Shown here: positions 36,031-46,300 of the stretch, piece by piece
Layout: each line of letters opens with the position of its first letter
Position numbering within the stretch: the stretch's first letter is position 1
From: UBA1941 sp046329575
GTDB lineage: Bacteria > Bacteroidota > Bacteroidia > Chitinophagales > LD1
Direction: 5' to 3'
DNA length: 64,000 bases
NCBI GenBank assembly: GCA_046329575.1
Contig: JAXLUJ010000002.1
Span: 354,961-418,960, forward strand
Position numbers and translations under genes: made by a program
Notes under the pieces: generated by a model
What the model saw: only the letters and a program-made list of their open reading frames with translations
Databases searched by the model: none
Told to the model about the DNA's origin: nothing

Positions 36031-38400
36031 CTAAAATTTAAAGTTCCAGGTAAGAGATGGAAGAATGGGGAATAAAGAGGCTTGTTTCAGCACTACGCGT
36101 TGATTATTCTTAGAAGCATCGCCGGTTACATCAACAAAAACAAAAAATGGATTTTGCCGGTTGTACACATTATAAATGGAGAAGTTAATGTCGGAATACA
36201 AATGATGTTTCCATTTTGGTTTTTCGGGGAAGGTGTAGGTAACGCTGAGATCGAGACGATGATAGGCAGGAAGGCGGTAACTGTTGCGCGGGCCGTAACG
36301 GAATTGGGCTGCGCCATTTACGAAATAGATTTCTGTTGGAAGCGTGGTGGTATTGCCTGAGGCGAAAACAAAAACGCCCGATACTTTCCATCGTTTGTTA
36401 ATGTCGTACATCAACACCACATTCAAATCGTGCCTGCGGTCGTACTTAGCCGGAAAGCGCATTCCGTAATTGACATCATGAAAAATACGATTGGTCCAAG
36501 CCAGTGTGTAGCCCACCCAACCGGTAAATTTCCCTTTAGCTTTTTTGAAGAAAAACTCTGCCCCATAACTTCGTCCGGTTCCAAATCGATAAAAATCTTC
36601 TACGTCCTGAGCAATATTTCCGGCTGCTGAATCGCTGTATTCGATTTGGTTCCACATGTGTTTGTAGTAGCCTTCGATACTTGCTTCGAACATATCGTCC
36701 TTGAAATTTTGATACACGCCAATGCAGCCCTGCAATGCGGTTTGCGGCTTTACCACTTGCGAACTGGGCACCCAAAGATCAATAGGAAGGGTAGTGGTGG
36801 AGTTGGAAACGAGGTGGATATATTGTTTGGTTAAAGAAAGACCCGTCTTGATACTTGTTGACTTAGCCACTTTAAAGCGGAAGCTCAGGCGAGGCTCAAG
36901 TCCCCAATAGGTTTTGATTGGTTGATCGAGCGAGTATAATACGGTATCGGTAGCCTGACCGCTGGTGTTGAAGTTGACCTTTCGATAAGGGCCTGCAAGC
37001 GTGAACATAGATGCGCGAAGCCCGGCATTGATACGCAGCCAGGAGTTTACATCAAAATCGTCCAGTACATATAAAGCGGTTTCATGTGCGAACTTTGTGG
37101 CGCTGTTATTACCACCCAGCGTAGCATTACCTGCTGATCCCTGAGTGAGGTAAGGATCCATGATATGGTGATTGTACTGTACGCCAAACTTCATATTGTG
37201 GCCAATAGTTGGTGCAAAATCGAAATCGATCTTAGCTGAAATTTCCTGTACGCGCGAGTTGATATTGAAGTGAACGTCGCGGAAAGTACTATTGGCTTCA
37301 AATCGAAAATCGTTGTACATCACCATGGCGTTCATAAAAAGCCTATCGCCAAAAACGTGATTCCAGCGGCCGGTAAAAGTGCTGTTTCCCCAAGGGAAAT
37401 CGAAGGCGAATGTGCCATTTTGATCTTTGAATTTGAAAACGTCACGGCCGAAGTAGCCGCTGAGGTACAGCCGGTCTTTATCAGAAAAAATATAATTGAT
37501 TTTTGCGTTGATATCGTAGAAGTAGTAGGAGTTTCCGGCAAATTTTCCGCCTTGATAATTTTTCAGAAATGGTTTGGTGATTAAATCGATGTAGGTTCTA
37601 CGGCCGCTCAAAACCAATGAACATTTGTTTTTAAAAATGGGACCCTGAACTGTGAGTCGTGATGCAATTAAACCCAATCCACCTTCTACGGTCCATTTTT
37701 TCAGGTTTCCTTCTTTCATCTTCACATCTACTACGCTCGATAAGCGGCCGCCGTAATTGGCCGGAATGGCTCCTTTTTCAATAGAAACTGATTTGATGGC
37801 ATCTGAATTAAAAACGGAAAAGAAGCCGAAGAGGTGGCCGGTATTGTAAACGGTAGCTTCGTCTAAAAGCACCAGATTTTGGTCAGGTCCGCCACCTCGA
37901 ACATAAAAGCCGGTGTTGCCTTCGCCGCCAGATTGAATGCCGGGTAACAGTTGCAAGGTTTTTAGAATATCAACTTCGCCCATCAGCACAGGAACACTTT
38001 TAATTACTTCCATAGAAATTTCCTGCCGGCCGATGCTTGAACTGGTTACATTGGCATCCTTTCGTTCGGCTGTAACGGTTACTTCTTTTGTTAGAATAGC
38101 TGATGAATTCAATTCCACATTCAGCCGGCTGTCAGCTTTAAGTTTTATGGGAATAAACTTGGTTTGAAATCCGACATAGGTAACTTTTAGGGTGTAATTT
38201 CCTTCCGGAAGATTCAAGGAATAAAAACCGTATTCATTGGTGGTAGCGCCTTTGCCCAATTCATTCACATAAACGATCGCCTGGATTAGGGTTTCTCCAT
38301 TGGCTGAATCTTTGACATACCCGGAAACAGAGAATTTCTGTTGGCCTATGGCCTGTAAGCAAAAGCTTGAAACCAGCACTATCAGTAGAAGAAAACGCAT
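36031..38400 (-). CDS. TonB-dependent receptor with carboxypeptidase-like domain
   Basis: 789 aa outer-membrane receptor. A signal peptide (1-19) is followed by a carboxypeptidase-like regulatory domain (about 22-105, SGYVKDSANGETLIQAIVYV). The plug domain (about 115-240) contains LPGIQSGGEGNTGFYVRGGGPDQNLVLLDEATVYN, and a barrel ends in a C-terminal Phe (TWNFKF). The RGGGPDQNLVLLDE plug is typical of Bacteroidota receptors lacking a SusD partner. The substrate is unknown; no adjacent gene hints at it. Confidence 0.9.
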   Translation of the reverse strand: MRFLLLIVLVSSFCLQAIGQQKFSVSGYVKDSANGETLIQAIVYVNELGKGATTNEYGFYSLNLPEGNYTLKVTYVGFQTKFIPIKLKADSRLNVELNSSAILTKEVTVTAERKDANVTSSSIGRQEISMEVIKSVPVLMGEVDILKTLQLLPGIQSGGEGNTGFYVRGGGPDQNLVLLDEATVYNTGHLFGFFSVFNSDAIKSVSIEKGAIPANYGGRLSSVVDVKMKEGNLKKWTVEGGLGLIASRLTVQGPIFKNKCSLVLSGRRTYIDLITKPFLKNYQGGKFAGNSYYFYDINAKINYIFSDKDRLYLSGYFGRDVFKFKDQNGTFAFDFPWGNSTFTGRWNHVFGDRLFMNAMVMYNDFRFEANSTFRDVHFNINSRVQEISAKIDFDFAPTIGHNMKFGVQYNHHIMDPYLTQGSAGNATLGGNNSATKFAHETALYVLDDFDVNSWLRINAGLRASMFTLAGPYRKVNFNTSGQATDTVLYSLDQPIKTYWGLEPRLSFRFKVAKSTSIKTGLSLTKQYIHLVSNSTTTLPIDLWVPSSQVVKPQTALQGCIGVYQNFKDDMFEASIEGYYKHMWNQIEYSDSAAGNIAQDVEDFYRFGTGRSYGAEFFFKKAKGKFTGWVGYTLAWTNRIFHDVNYGMRFPAKYDRRHDLNVVLMYDINKRWKVSGVFVFASGNTTTLPTEIYFVNGAAQFRYGPRNSYRLPAYHRLDLSVTYTFPEKPKWKHHLYSDINFSIYNVYNRQNPFFVFVDVTGDASKNNQRVVLKQASLFPILPSLTWNFKF

Positions 38401-38554
38401 TCCGGAAATTAAAGCGGTGAAAGTAGCATTTCAGGATGGACAAATCGCGCTTTTTCAGTGAGATAATTTACGCTATCGGATTTTTTTTTCGTATATTAGT
38501 GCAACCTTGTTTATGATGTTGCATCTTTCAAAAGAAAGATGCCCCGCTTGATTA

Positions 38555-41500
38555 ATGAAGAAACCACTACTGCTGTTTTTAATGGTCTTGCTATTTGCAT
38601 TTGCTCAGGCGCAGCCGGCAAATGATGACCCCTGTAATGCCATCCCGCTTACAATTTCCGGCACTTGCAATTTTACGCAGTACACCAATGCCTTTGCTAC
38701 TGCATCTTCGGGAATTACTGCTCCAGGATGCGCTTCATATAGCGGAGCCGATGTGTGGTTTACGGTTACTGTTCCGGCCGGCGGTTCTATCACATTTGAT
38801 TCGAAAGAAGGCGTGATTACCGACGGCGGTATGGCCGTGTACACGGCTACTGCATGTAATGGTACTTTCACCTTGGTATCCTGCAACGATGATGCGAGCG
38901 GTTCCGGCGGGCTGATGCCTAAAATTGCTCTTACAGGGCAAACTCCGGGTACCACTTTATACGTTAGGTTTTGGGAATACGGAAATGACAATAACGGGAC
39001 ATTTTATTTGTGTGCATCTGCCCCTACACCTGCCACAAATGACGAACCGTGTACCAGTGCTGCACTCCCGCTTACAGGAGGATGTGCTTCCAGTTTGTAT
39101 TCCAATGTAGGGGCTACGGCTACTCCCGGGGTACCTGCTCCAGGGTGCGGTAGTTATAGCGGAGGGGATGTTTGGTTCAGTGTTGTAGTTCCTGCATCAG
39201 GAAATATCAATCTGGTAACCTCTGCTGGAACGCTAACCGACTGTGCTATGGCGGTTTATTCGGGAACATGCAGCGGATCGTTGACGTTGATTTCGTGTAA
39301 CGATGATGCCAGCCTTTTCAATGATATGCCAAAATTATCGCTAACCGGACAAACACCGGGCGCAACGCTGTTTGTTCGGGTATGGGATTATGGTAACAAT
39401 GATATTGGCACTTTTAATATTGGCGCCAGTGATCCTTCCGCAACCTCAACTGTAGGACTGTGTTCAAATTCGGAACCGTTCTGTACAGGTACCAATTATA
39501 ATTTCCCTGCAAATGCCGATTGTACCGGTTCTGGTAGTGGTCCTCAAGGACAAACCGGTCCCGATTACCATTGCTTGCTTACCCAACCTAATCCCGTTTG
39601 GTATTATATGCAGATTGAAAATCCAGGGGATTTGCATATTACTTTAACTAATTCAAACAATATTGATGTTGATTTTTGTTTGTGGGGTCCATTCTCAAAT
39701 ATAAATACCGCCTGCGGGCAGTTAGCCACTGCGCCTTCACCGGATTGCAGTTATTCTACATCTGCAGTAGAATATATTGACGTTACAGGCGCCCAAACAG
39801 GTGAATACTATCTAATGGTAATCACTAATTTCGCTAATCAGCCCACCAATTTTATTTTTTCTCAAACCAGCGGAACGGCAAGCACTAACTGTCAGATCCT
39901 ATGTAATATGACCGGCCTTACCGCTGTTCCTTCCACCTGTAATACATCCAATAATACGTATTCCGTTAGTGGTACTATCAATGTACAGTTCCCGCCCACG
40001 GTGGGCACGCTAACCATTTCTAGCTCCTGCGGTCAGAGTACCACTTTGACGGGTCCTTTTACAAATTCGATCAATTATACCCTTACCGGACTCACTGCCA
40101 ATGGTGCCGCTTGTTCAGTTAAAGCGGTTTTTTCGGCTGATACGAACTGCAAGTTGATTGTTCCTTATACTGCACCTGCCGCCTGTTCCGCTACATGTTC
40201 TGCTACGGCTTCCAATACCGGTCCATATTGTGCCGGCCAAACTGTTTCTTTTGTTTCAAGTGCTTCTGGAACCAGTTATTCTTGGAGTGGGCCGGTAAGT
40301 TTAAGCGCAATTCAATCACCAACATTGGTGAATGCTACTGCCGCTATGAGTGGTACTTATACGGTTACTGTGACGTATTCCGGCGGATGTACCGCATCGG
40401 CCAGTACGAGTGTGTCGGTTACCGCAAAACCCAATGCCGGTCTCGATCAAACAGTTAGTTGCGGGGTTTTGCCTGGAGGTACAGCCACTATGACAGGGTC
40501 AGGAACCGGTACATGGACAGTTATGGCCGGCAATCCCGGAACAGCTACCATTACTACGCCTACTTCACCAACCACCACCATCACTAACTATTCGGCGGCT
40601 GGGACCTATAATTTCACATGGTCGAATGGCAGTTGCATTGATACCGCCCAAATTGTAGTAACTGCAAAACCCAATGCCGGAGTAGATCAAACGGTGAGTT
40701 GTGTAGTGTTGCCTGGAGGAAATGCGATAATGGCGGCTACAGGAACGGGTACTTGGACGGCTATGGCCGGAAACCCCGGAACGGCAACTATTACTACACC
40801 TACTACACCCACTACAACTATCACTTCGTATTCAGCGGCCGGTACTTACAATTTTATTTGGACGAACGGTGGTTGTAGCGATACAGCGAAAGTTGTGGTG
40901 ACTGCAAAACCCAATGCCGGAGTTGATCAAACGGTGAGTTGCGTAGTACTACCGGGCGGAAGTGCAACCATGGCCGCCACAGGAACAGGAACATGGACTG
41001 CTATGGCCGGCAATCCCGGTACCGCTGTTATTACTACACCTACTTCACCCACTACAACTATCACTTCGTATTCTGCGGCCGGTACCTATAATTTTATTTG
41101 GACGAACGGTAGTTGCAGTGATACGGCGAAAGTTGTAGTAACAGCAAAGCCTAATGCCGGAATTGATCAAACGGTAAATTGTGTGGTGCTACCGGGCGGA
41201 AGTGCTACCATGGCAGCAACAGGAACAGGAACATGGACTGCTATGGCCGGCAATCCCGGAACCGCTACTATTAGTACACCTACATCTCCTACAACATCCA
41301 TTACTAATTTTTCTGCTGCAGGAACCTATAATTTTGTTTGGACGAACGGTGGTTGTAGCGATACGGCACAAGTGGTAGTAACTGCCAAACCTAATGCCGG
41401 AATTGATCAAACGGTAAATTGTGTGGTGCTACCGGGCGGAAGTGCTACCATGGCGGCTACCGGAACAGGAACTTGGACTTCCATGAGTGGAAATCCCGGA

Positions 41501-42685
41501 ACGGCTATTATTATTACACCTACATCTCCTACAACCTCCATTACTAATTTTTCTGCGGCCGGCACCTATTATTTTATTTGGACGAACGGTAGTTGCTCTG
41601 ATACCGCCCAAATCATTGTAAATACAAAAGCCAACGCTGGGCCTGACCAATCTGTAAATTGCGTAGTGTTACCGGGCGGAAGTGCAACCATGGCAGCTAC
41701 AGGAACAGGTACTTGGACGGCTATGGCCGGCAATCCTGGAACCGTTACTATTAATACACCTACTTCACCCACTACAACTATCACTTCGTATTCTGCTGCA
41801 GGAACCTATAATTTTATTTGGACGAACGGTGGTTGTAGCGATACAGCGAAAGTTGTGGTGACTGCAAAACCCAATGCGGGAGTTGATCAAACGGTAAATT
41901 GCGTAGTGCTACCGGGCGGAAGTGCTACCATGACAGCGACCGGAACGGGTACTTGGACTGCAATGTCTGGCAATCCCGGAACCGCTACTATTACTACACC
42001 TACTTCACCCACTACAACTATCACTTCGTATTCTGCGGCCGGTACCTATAATTTTATTTGGACGAACGGTAGTTGCTCTGATACCGCCCAAATCATTGTA
42101 AATACAAAAGCCAACGCGGGGCCTGACCAATCTGTAAATTGCGTAGTGCTACCGGGCGGAAGTGCTACCATGGCAGCTACAGGAACAGGTACTTGGACGG
42201 CTATGGCCGGCAATCCCGGTACCGCTGTTATTACTACACCTACTTCACCCACTACAACTATCACTTCGTATTCTGCGACCGGTACCTATAATTTTATTTG
42301 GACGAACGGTAGTTGCAGTGATACGGCGAAAGTTGTAGTAACAGCAAAGCCTAATGCCGGAATTGATCAAACGGTAAATTGTGTGGTGCTACCGGGCGGA
42401 AGTGCTACCATGGCAGCAACAGGAACAGGAACATGGACTGCTATGGCCGGCAATCCCGGAACAGCTACTATTAGTACACCTACATCTCCTACAACATCCA
42501 TTACTAATTTTTCTGCTGCAGGAACCTATAATTTTGTTTGGACGAACGGTGGTTGTAGCGATACGGCACAAGTGGTAGTAACTGCCAAACCTAATGCCGG
42601 AATTGATCAAACGGTAAATTGTGTGGTGCTACCGGGCGGGAGTGCTACCATGGCGGCTACGGAACAGGAACTTGGACTTCCATGA
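38555..42685 (+). CDS. Giant T9SS surface adhesin, N-terminal part (frameshifted)
   Basis: First readable segment of a gene that should run to 50048. The signal peptide (1-19, ending AQAQ) is followed by two tandem NDDPC-type beta domains (about 20-155 and 160-290). Each contains GADVWF/GGDVWF and LVSCNDDAS/LISCNDDAS. A Cys-rich region follows (about 295-545), then an Ig-like module (about 550-620). The 80-residue repeat array starts at about residue 625 (base 40430). The frame is lost at 42661, where one C present in the sister copy (41461) is missing; the last eight residues here are out-of-frame. Confidence 0.85.
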   Translation: MKKPLLLFLMVLLFAFAQAQPANDDPCNAIPLTISGTCNFTQYTNAFATASSGITAPGCASYSGADVWFTVTVPAGGSITFDSKEGVITDGGMAVYTATACNGTFTLVSCNDDASGSGGLMPKIALTGQTPGTTLYVRFWEYGNDNNGTFYLCASAPTPATNDEPCTSAALPLTGGCASSLYSNVGATATPGVPAPGCGSYSGGDVWFSVVVPASGNINLVTSAGTLTDCAMAVYSGTCSGSLTLISCNDDASLFNDMPKLSLTGQTPGATLFVRVWDYGNNDIGTFNIGASDPSATSTVGLCSNSEPFCTGTNYNFPANADCTGSGSGPQGQTGPDYHCLLTQPNPVWYYMQIENPGDLHITLTNSNNIDVDFCLWGPFSNINTACGQLATAPSPDCSYSTSAVEYIDVTGAQTGEYYLMVITNFANQPTNFIFSQTSGTASTNCQILCNMTGLTAVPSTCNTSNNTYSVSGTINVQFPPTVGTLTISSSCGQSTTLTGPFTNSINYTLTGLTANGAACSVKAVFSADTNCKLIVPYTAPAACSATCSATASNTGPYCAGQTVSFVSSASGTSYSWSGPVSLSAIQSPTLVNATAAMSGTYTVTVTYSGGCTASASTSVSVTAKPNAGLDQTVSCGVLPGGTATMTGSGTGTWTVMAGNPGTATITTPTSPTTTITNYSAAGTYNFTWSNGSCIDTAQIVVTAKPNAGVDQTVSCVVLPGGNAIMAATGTGTWTAMAGNPGTATITTPTTPTTTITSYSAAGTYNFIWTNGGCSDTAKVVVTAKPNAGVDQTVSCVVLPGGSATMAATGTGTWTAMAGNPGTAVITTPTSPTTTITSYSAAGTYNFIWTNGSCSDTAKVVVTAKPNAGIDQTVNCVVLPGGSATMAATGTGTWTAMAGNPGTATISTPTSPTTSITNFSAAGTYNFVWTNGGCSDTAQVVVTAKPNAGIDQTVNCVVLPGGSATMAATGTGTWTSMSGNPGTAIIITPTSPTTSITNFSAAGTYYFIWTNGSCSDTAQIIVNTKANAGPDQSVNCVVLPGGSATMAATGTGTWTAMAGNPGTVTINTPTSPTTTITSYSAAGTYNFIWTNGGCSDTAKVVVTAKPNAGVDQTVNCVVLPGGSATMTATGTGTWTAMSGNPGTATITTPTSPTTTITSYSAAGTYNFIWTNGSCSDTAQIIVNTKANAGPDQSVNCVVLPGGSATMAATGTGTWTAMAGNPGTAVITTPTSPTTTITSYSATGTYNFIWTNGSCSDTAKVVVTAKPNAGIDQTVNCVVLPGGSATMAATGTGTWTAMAGNPGTATISTPTSPTTSITNFSAAGTYNFVWTNGGCSDTAQVVVTAKPNAGIDQTVNCVVLPGGSATMAATEQELGLP

Positions 42686-43397
42686 GTGGAAATCCCGGAA
42701 CGGCTATTATTATTACACCTACATCTCCTACAACCTCCATTACTAATTTTTCTGCGGCCGGCACCTATTATTTTATTTGGACGAACGGTAGTTGCTCTGA
42801 TACCGCCCAAATCATTGTAAATACAAAAGCCAACGGCGAGCCTGACCAATCTGTAAATTGCGTAGTGTTACCGGGCGGAAGTGCAACCATGGCAGCTACA
42901 GGAACAGGTACTTGGACGGCTATGGCCGGCAATCCTGGAACCGTTACTATTAATACACCTACTTCACCCACTACAACTATCACTTCGTATTCTGCTGCAG
43001 GAACCTATAATTTTATTTGGACGAACGGTGGTTGTAGCGATACAGCGAAAGTTGTGGTGACTGCAAAACCCAATGCGGGAGTTGATCAAACGGTAAATTG
43101 CGTAGTGCTACCGGGCGGAATTGTACCATGACAGCGACCGGAACGGGTACTTGGACTGCAATGTCTGGCAATCCCGGAACCGCTACTATTACTACACCTA
43201 CTTCACCCACTACAACTATCACTTCGTATTCTGCGGCCGGTACCTATAATTTTATTTGGACGAACGGTAGTTGCTCTGATACCGCCCAAATCATTGTAAA
43301 TACAAAAGCCAACGCGGGGCCTGACCAATCTGTAAATTGCGTAGTGCTACCGGGCGGAAGTGCTACCATGGCAGCTACAGGAACAGGTACTTGGACG
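41000..43397 (+). repeat. 1.2-kb tandem duplication of five repeat units
   Basis: 41000-42199 and 42200-43397 are direct copies with a period of 1200 nt, exactly five 240-nt units, differing at only about ten positions. The second copy carries two single-base deletions (near 42661 and 43122) and odd substitutions (GGCGAG for GCTGGG near 42835). Confidence 0.9.
42661..43121 (+). other. Frame-shifted middle segment of the adhesin gene
   Basis: This stretch continues the repeat array in a different frame from both flanks (an open frame runs 42619-43131). Reading it gives normal repeat units (TGTWTSMSGNPGTAI, then KANGEPDQSV), so the protein sequence is conserved and only the phase is broken. 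The KANGEPDQ/KANAGPDQ difference and the LPGGIVP end are confined to this copy. Confidence 0.8.
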
Positions 43398-46300
43398 GCT
43401 ATGGCCGGCAATCCCGGAACACCTACTATTAGTACACCTACATCTCCTACAACATCCATTACTAATTTTTCTGCTGCAGGAACGTATAATTTTATTTGGA
43501 CGAACGGTGGTTGTAGCGATACGGCACAAGTGATAGTAACTGCCAAACCTAATGCCGGAATTGATCAAACGGTGAGTTGTGTAGTGCTTCCGGGCGGAAG
43601 TGCTACCATGGCAGCTACAGGAACAGGTACTTGGACGGCTATGGCCGGCAATCCTGGAACCGTTACTATTAATACACCTACTTCACCCACTACAACTATC
43701 ACTTCGTATTCTGCTGCAGGAACCTATAATTTTATTTGGACGAATGGTGGTTGTAGCGATACAGCGAAAGTTGTGGTGACTGCAAAACCCAATGCCGGAG
43801 TTGATCAAACGGTAAATTGCGTAGTGTTACCGGGCGGAAGTGCTACCATGGCGGCTACCGGAACAGGAACATGGACTGCCATGAGTGGCAATCCCGGTTC
43901 CGCGACTATAACAGCAGCAACATCTCCTACAACTTCCATTACTAATTTTTCTGCGGCCGGTACTTACAATTTTATTTGGACGAACGGTAGTTGCTCTGAT
44001 ACCGCACAAGTGGTTGTAACTGCCAAGCCAAATGCGGGAGTTGATCAAACGGTAAGTTGTGTAGTGCTTCCGGGCGGAAGTGCTACCATGGCCGCCACAG
44101 GAGCAGGAACATGGACTGCAATGAGTGGAAACCCGGGTTCCGCAACTATAGCAACAGCAACATCTCCTACAACTTCCATTACTAATTTTTCTGCGGCCGG
44201 TACTTACAATTTTATTTGGACGAATGGTGGTTGTAGCGATACAGCGAAAGTTGTGGTGACTGCAAAACCCAATGCCGGAGTTGATCAAACGGTAAATTGC
44301 GTAGTGTTACCGGGCGGAAGTGCTACCATGGCGGCTACCGGAACAGGAACATGGACTGCCATGAGTGGAAATGCCGGTTCCGCAACTATAACAACAGCAA
44401 CATCTCCTACAACTTCCATTACTAATTTTTCTGCTGCAGGAACGTATAATTTTATTTGGACGAACGGTAGTTGCTCTGATACCGCACAAGTGGTTGTAAC
44501 TGCCAAGCCAAATGCGGGAGTTGATCAAACGGTAAGTTGTGTAGTGCTTCCGGGCGGAAGTGCTACCATGGCCGCCACAGGAGCAGGAACATGGACTGCA
44601 ATGAGTGGAAACCCGGGTTCCGCAACTATAGCAACAGCAACATCTCCTACAACTTCCATTACTAATTTTTCTGCTGCAGGAACGTATAATTTTATTTGGA
44701 TGAACGGTGGTTGTAGTGATACAGCATCGGTAATCATTACTTCTCAACCGGATGCAGGGAATGCGCAAAGTTCGCTTTGTCAGATTTTACCTGGTGGGAA
44801 CGTAACGATGAATGGCAGTGGCAGCGGGGTCTGGAGCGCTATGGGAGGTAATCCGGGCACAGCCACTATTACAACATCCGCTTCCCCTACTACCTCTATA
44901 CTGAACTTTAGTGCTGCCGGAACTTACTACTTCATTTATGCAAATGGTAGTTGCAGCGACACGGCCACAGTAACTGTAACGGCACAACCGGAAGCAGGAA
45001 GCGCGCAAAGTACACTTTGTCAAATGTTACCGGGAGGCAATGTTACCATGAACGGTAGTGGAAGTGGTGTTTGGAGTGCAGCAGGCGGAAATCCGGGAAT
45101 TGCCACAATCAACTCCCCGGCATCGCCAACCACTTCTATAATTAATTTCAGTGTAGCAGGAACGTATCAATTTATTTATTCCAATGGAACTTGCCACGAT
45201 ACGGCTGTAGTTTTAGTATCTGCAAAACCCAATGCCGGAGTTGATCAAACGGTGAGTTGCGTAGTGCTACCGGGCGGAAGTGCAACCATGGCGGCAACTG
45301 GAACAGGTACTTGGACAGCTATGAGTGGAAATCCCGGTTCCGCGACTATAACAACAGCAACATCTCCTACAACTTCCATTACTAATTTTTCTGCGGCCGG
45401 TACTTACAATTTTATTTGGACGAATGGTGGTTGTAGCGATACAGCGAAAGTTGTGGTGACTGCAAAACCCAATGCCGGAGTTGATCAAACGGTAAATTGC
45501 GTAGTGTTACCGGGCGGAAGTGCTACCATGGCGGCTACCGGAACAGGAACATGGACTGCCATGAGTGGAAATGCCGGTTCCGCAACTATAACAACAGCAA
45601 CATCTCCTACAACTTCCATTACTAATTTTTCTGCTGCGGGAACGTATAATTTTATTTGGACGAACGGTGGTTGCTCTGATACCGCACAAGTGGTTGTAAC
45701 TGCCAAGCCAAATGCGGGAGTTGATCAAACGGTAAGTTGTGTAGTGCTTCCGGGCGGAAGTGCTACCATGGCCGCCACAGGAACAGGAACATGGACTGCT
45801 ATGTCTGGCAATCCCGGAACAGCTACTATTACTACGCCTACATCTCCTACAACATCCATTACTAATTTTTCTGCTGCAGGAACCTATAATTTTATTTGGA
45901 CGAACGGTAGTTGCAGTGATACAGCATCGGTAATCATTACTTCTCAACCGGATGCAGGGAATGCGCAAAGTTCGCTTTGTCAGATTTTACCTGGTGGGAA
46001 CGTAACGATGAATGGAAGTGGCAGCGGGGTATGGAGCGCACTAGCCGGAAATCCGGGTACAGCGAGTATCATCTCAACTTCATCGCCAACTACTGCTATT
46101 CAAAACTTTTCTGCTGCAGGAGCATACATTTTTGTTTATTCCAATGCCACTTGTAGCGATACCGTGCAGGTAGCAATATCCGAAAAACCACAAGCGGGAT
46201 CAGACCAATTCATCTGTCAACACGGAACTATCACAACTGCCGCTAATTCTTCGGGTGGAGTTTGGTCACCACTTCCAGCTAACCCTGCTGCTGTTACTAT

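Noticed and set aside
41181..45968. Many long antisense and alternate-frame ORFs across the repeat array
   Set aside because: They are by-products of a GC-periodic, stop-poor 240-nt repeat and encode biased Ser/Cys/Arg or Val/Pro sequences that repeat with the array.
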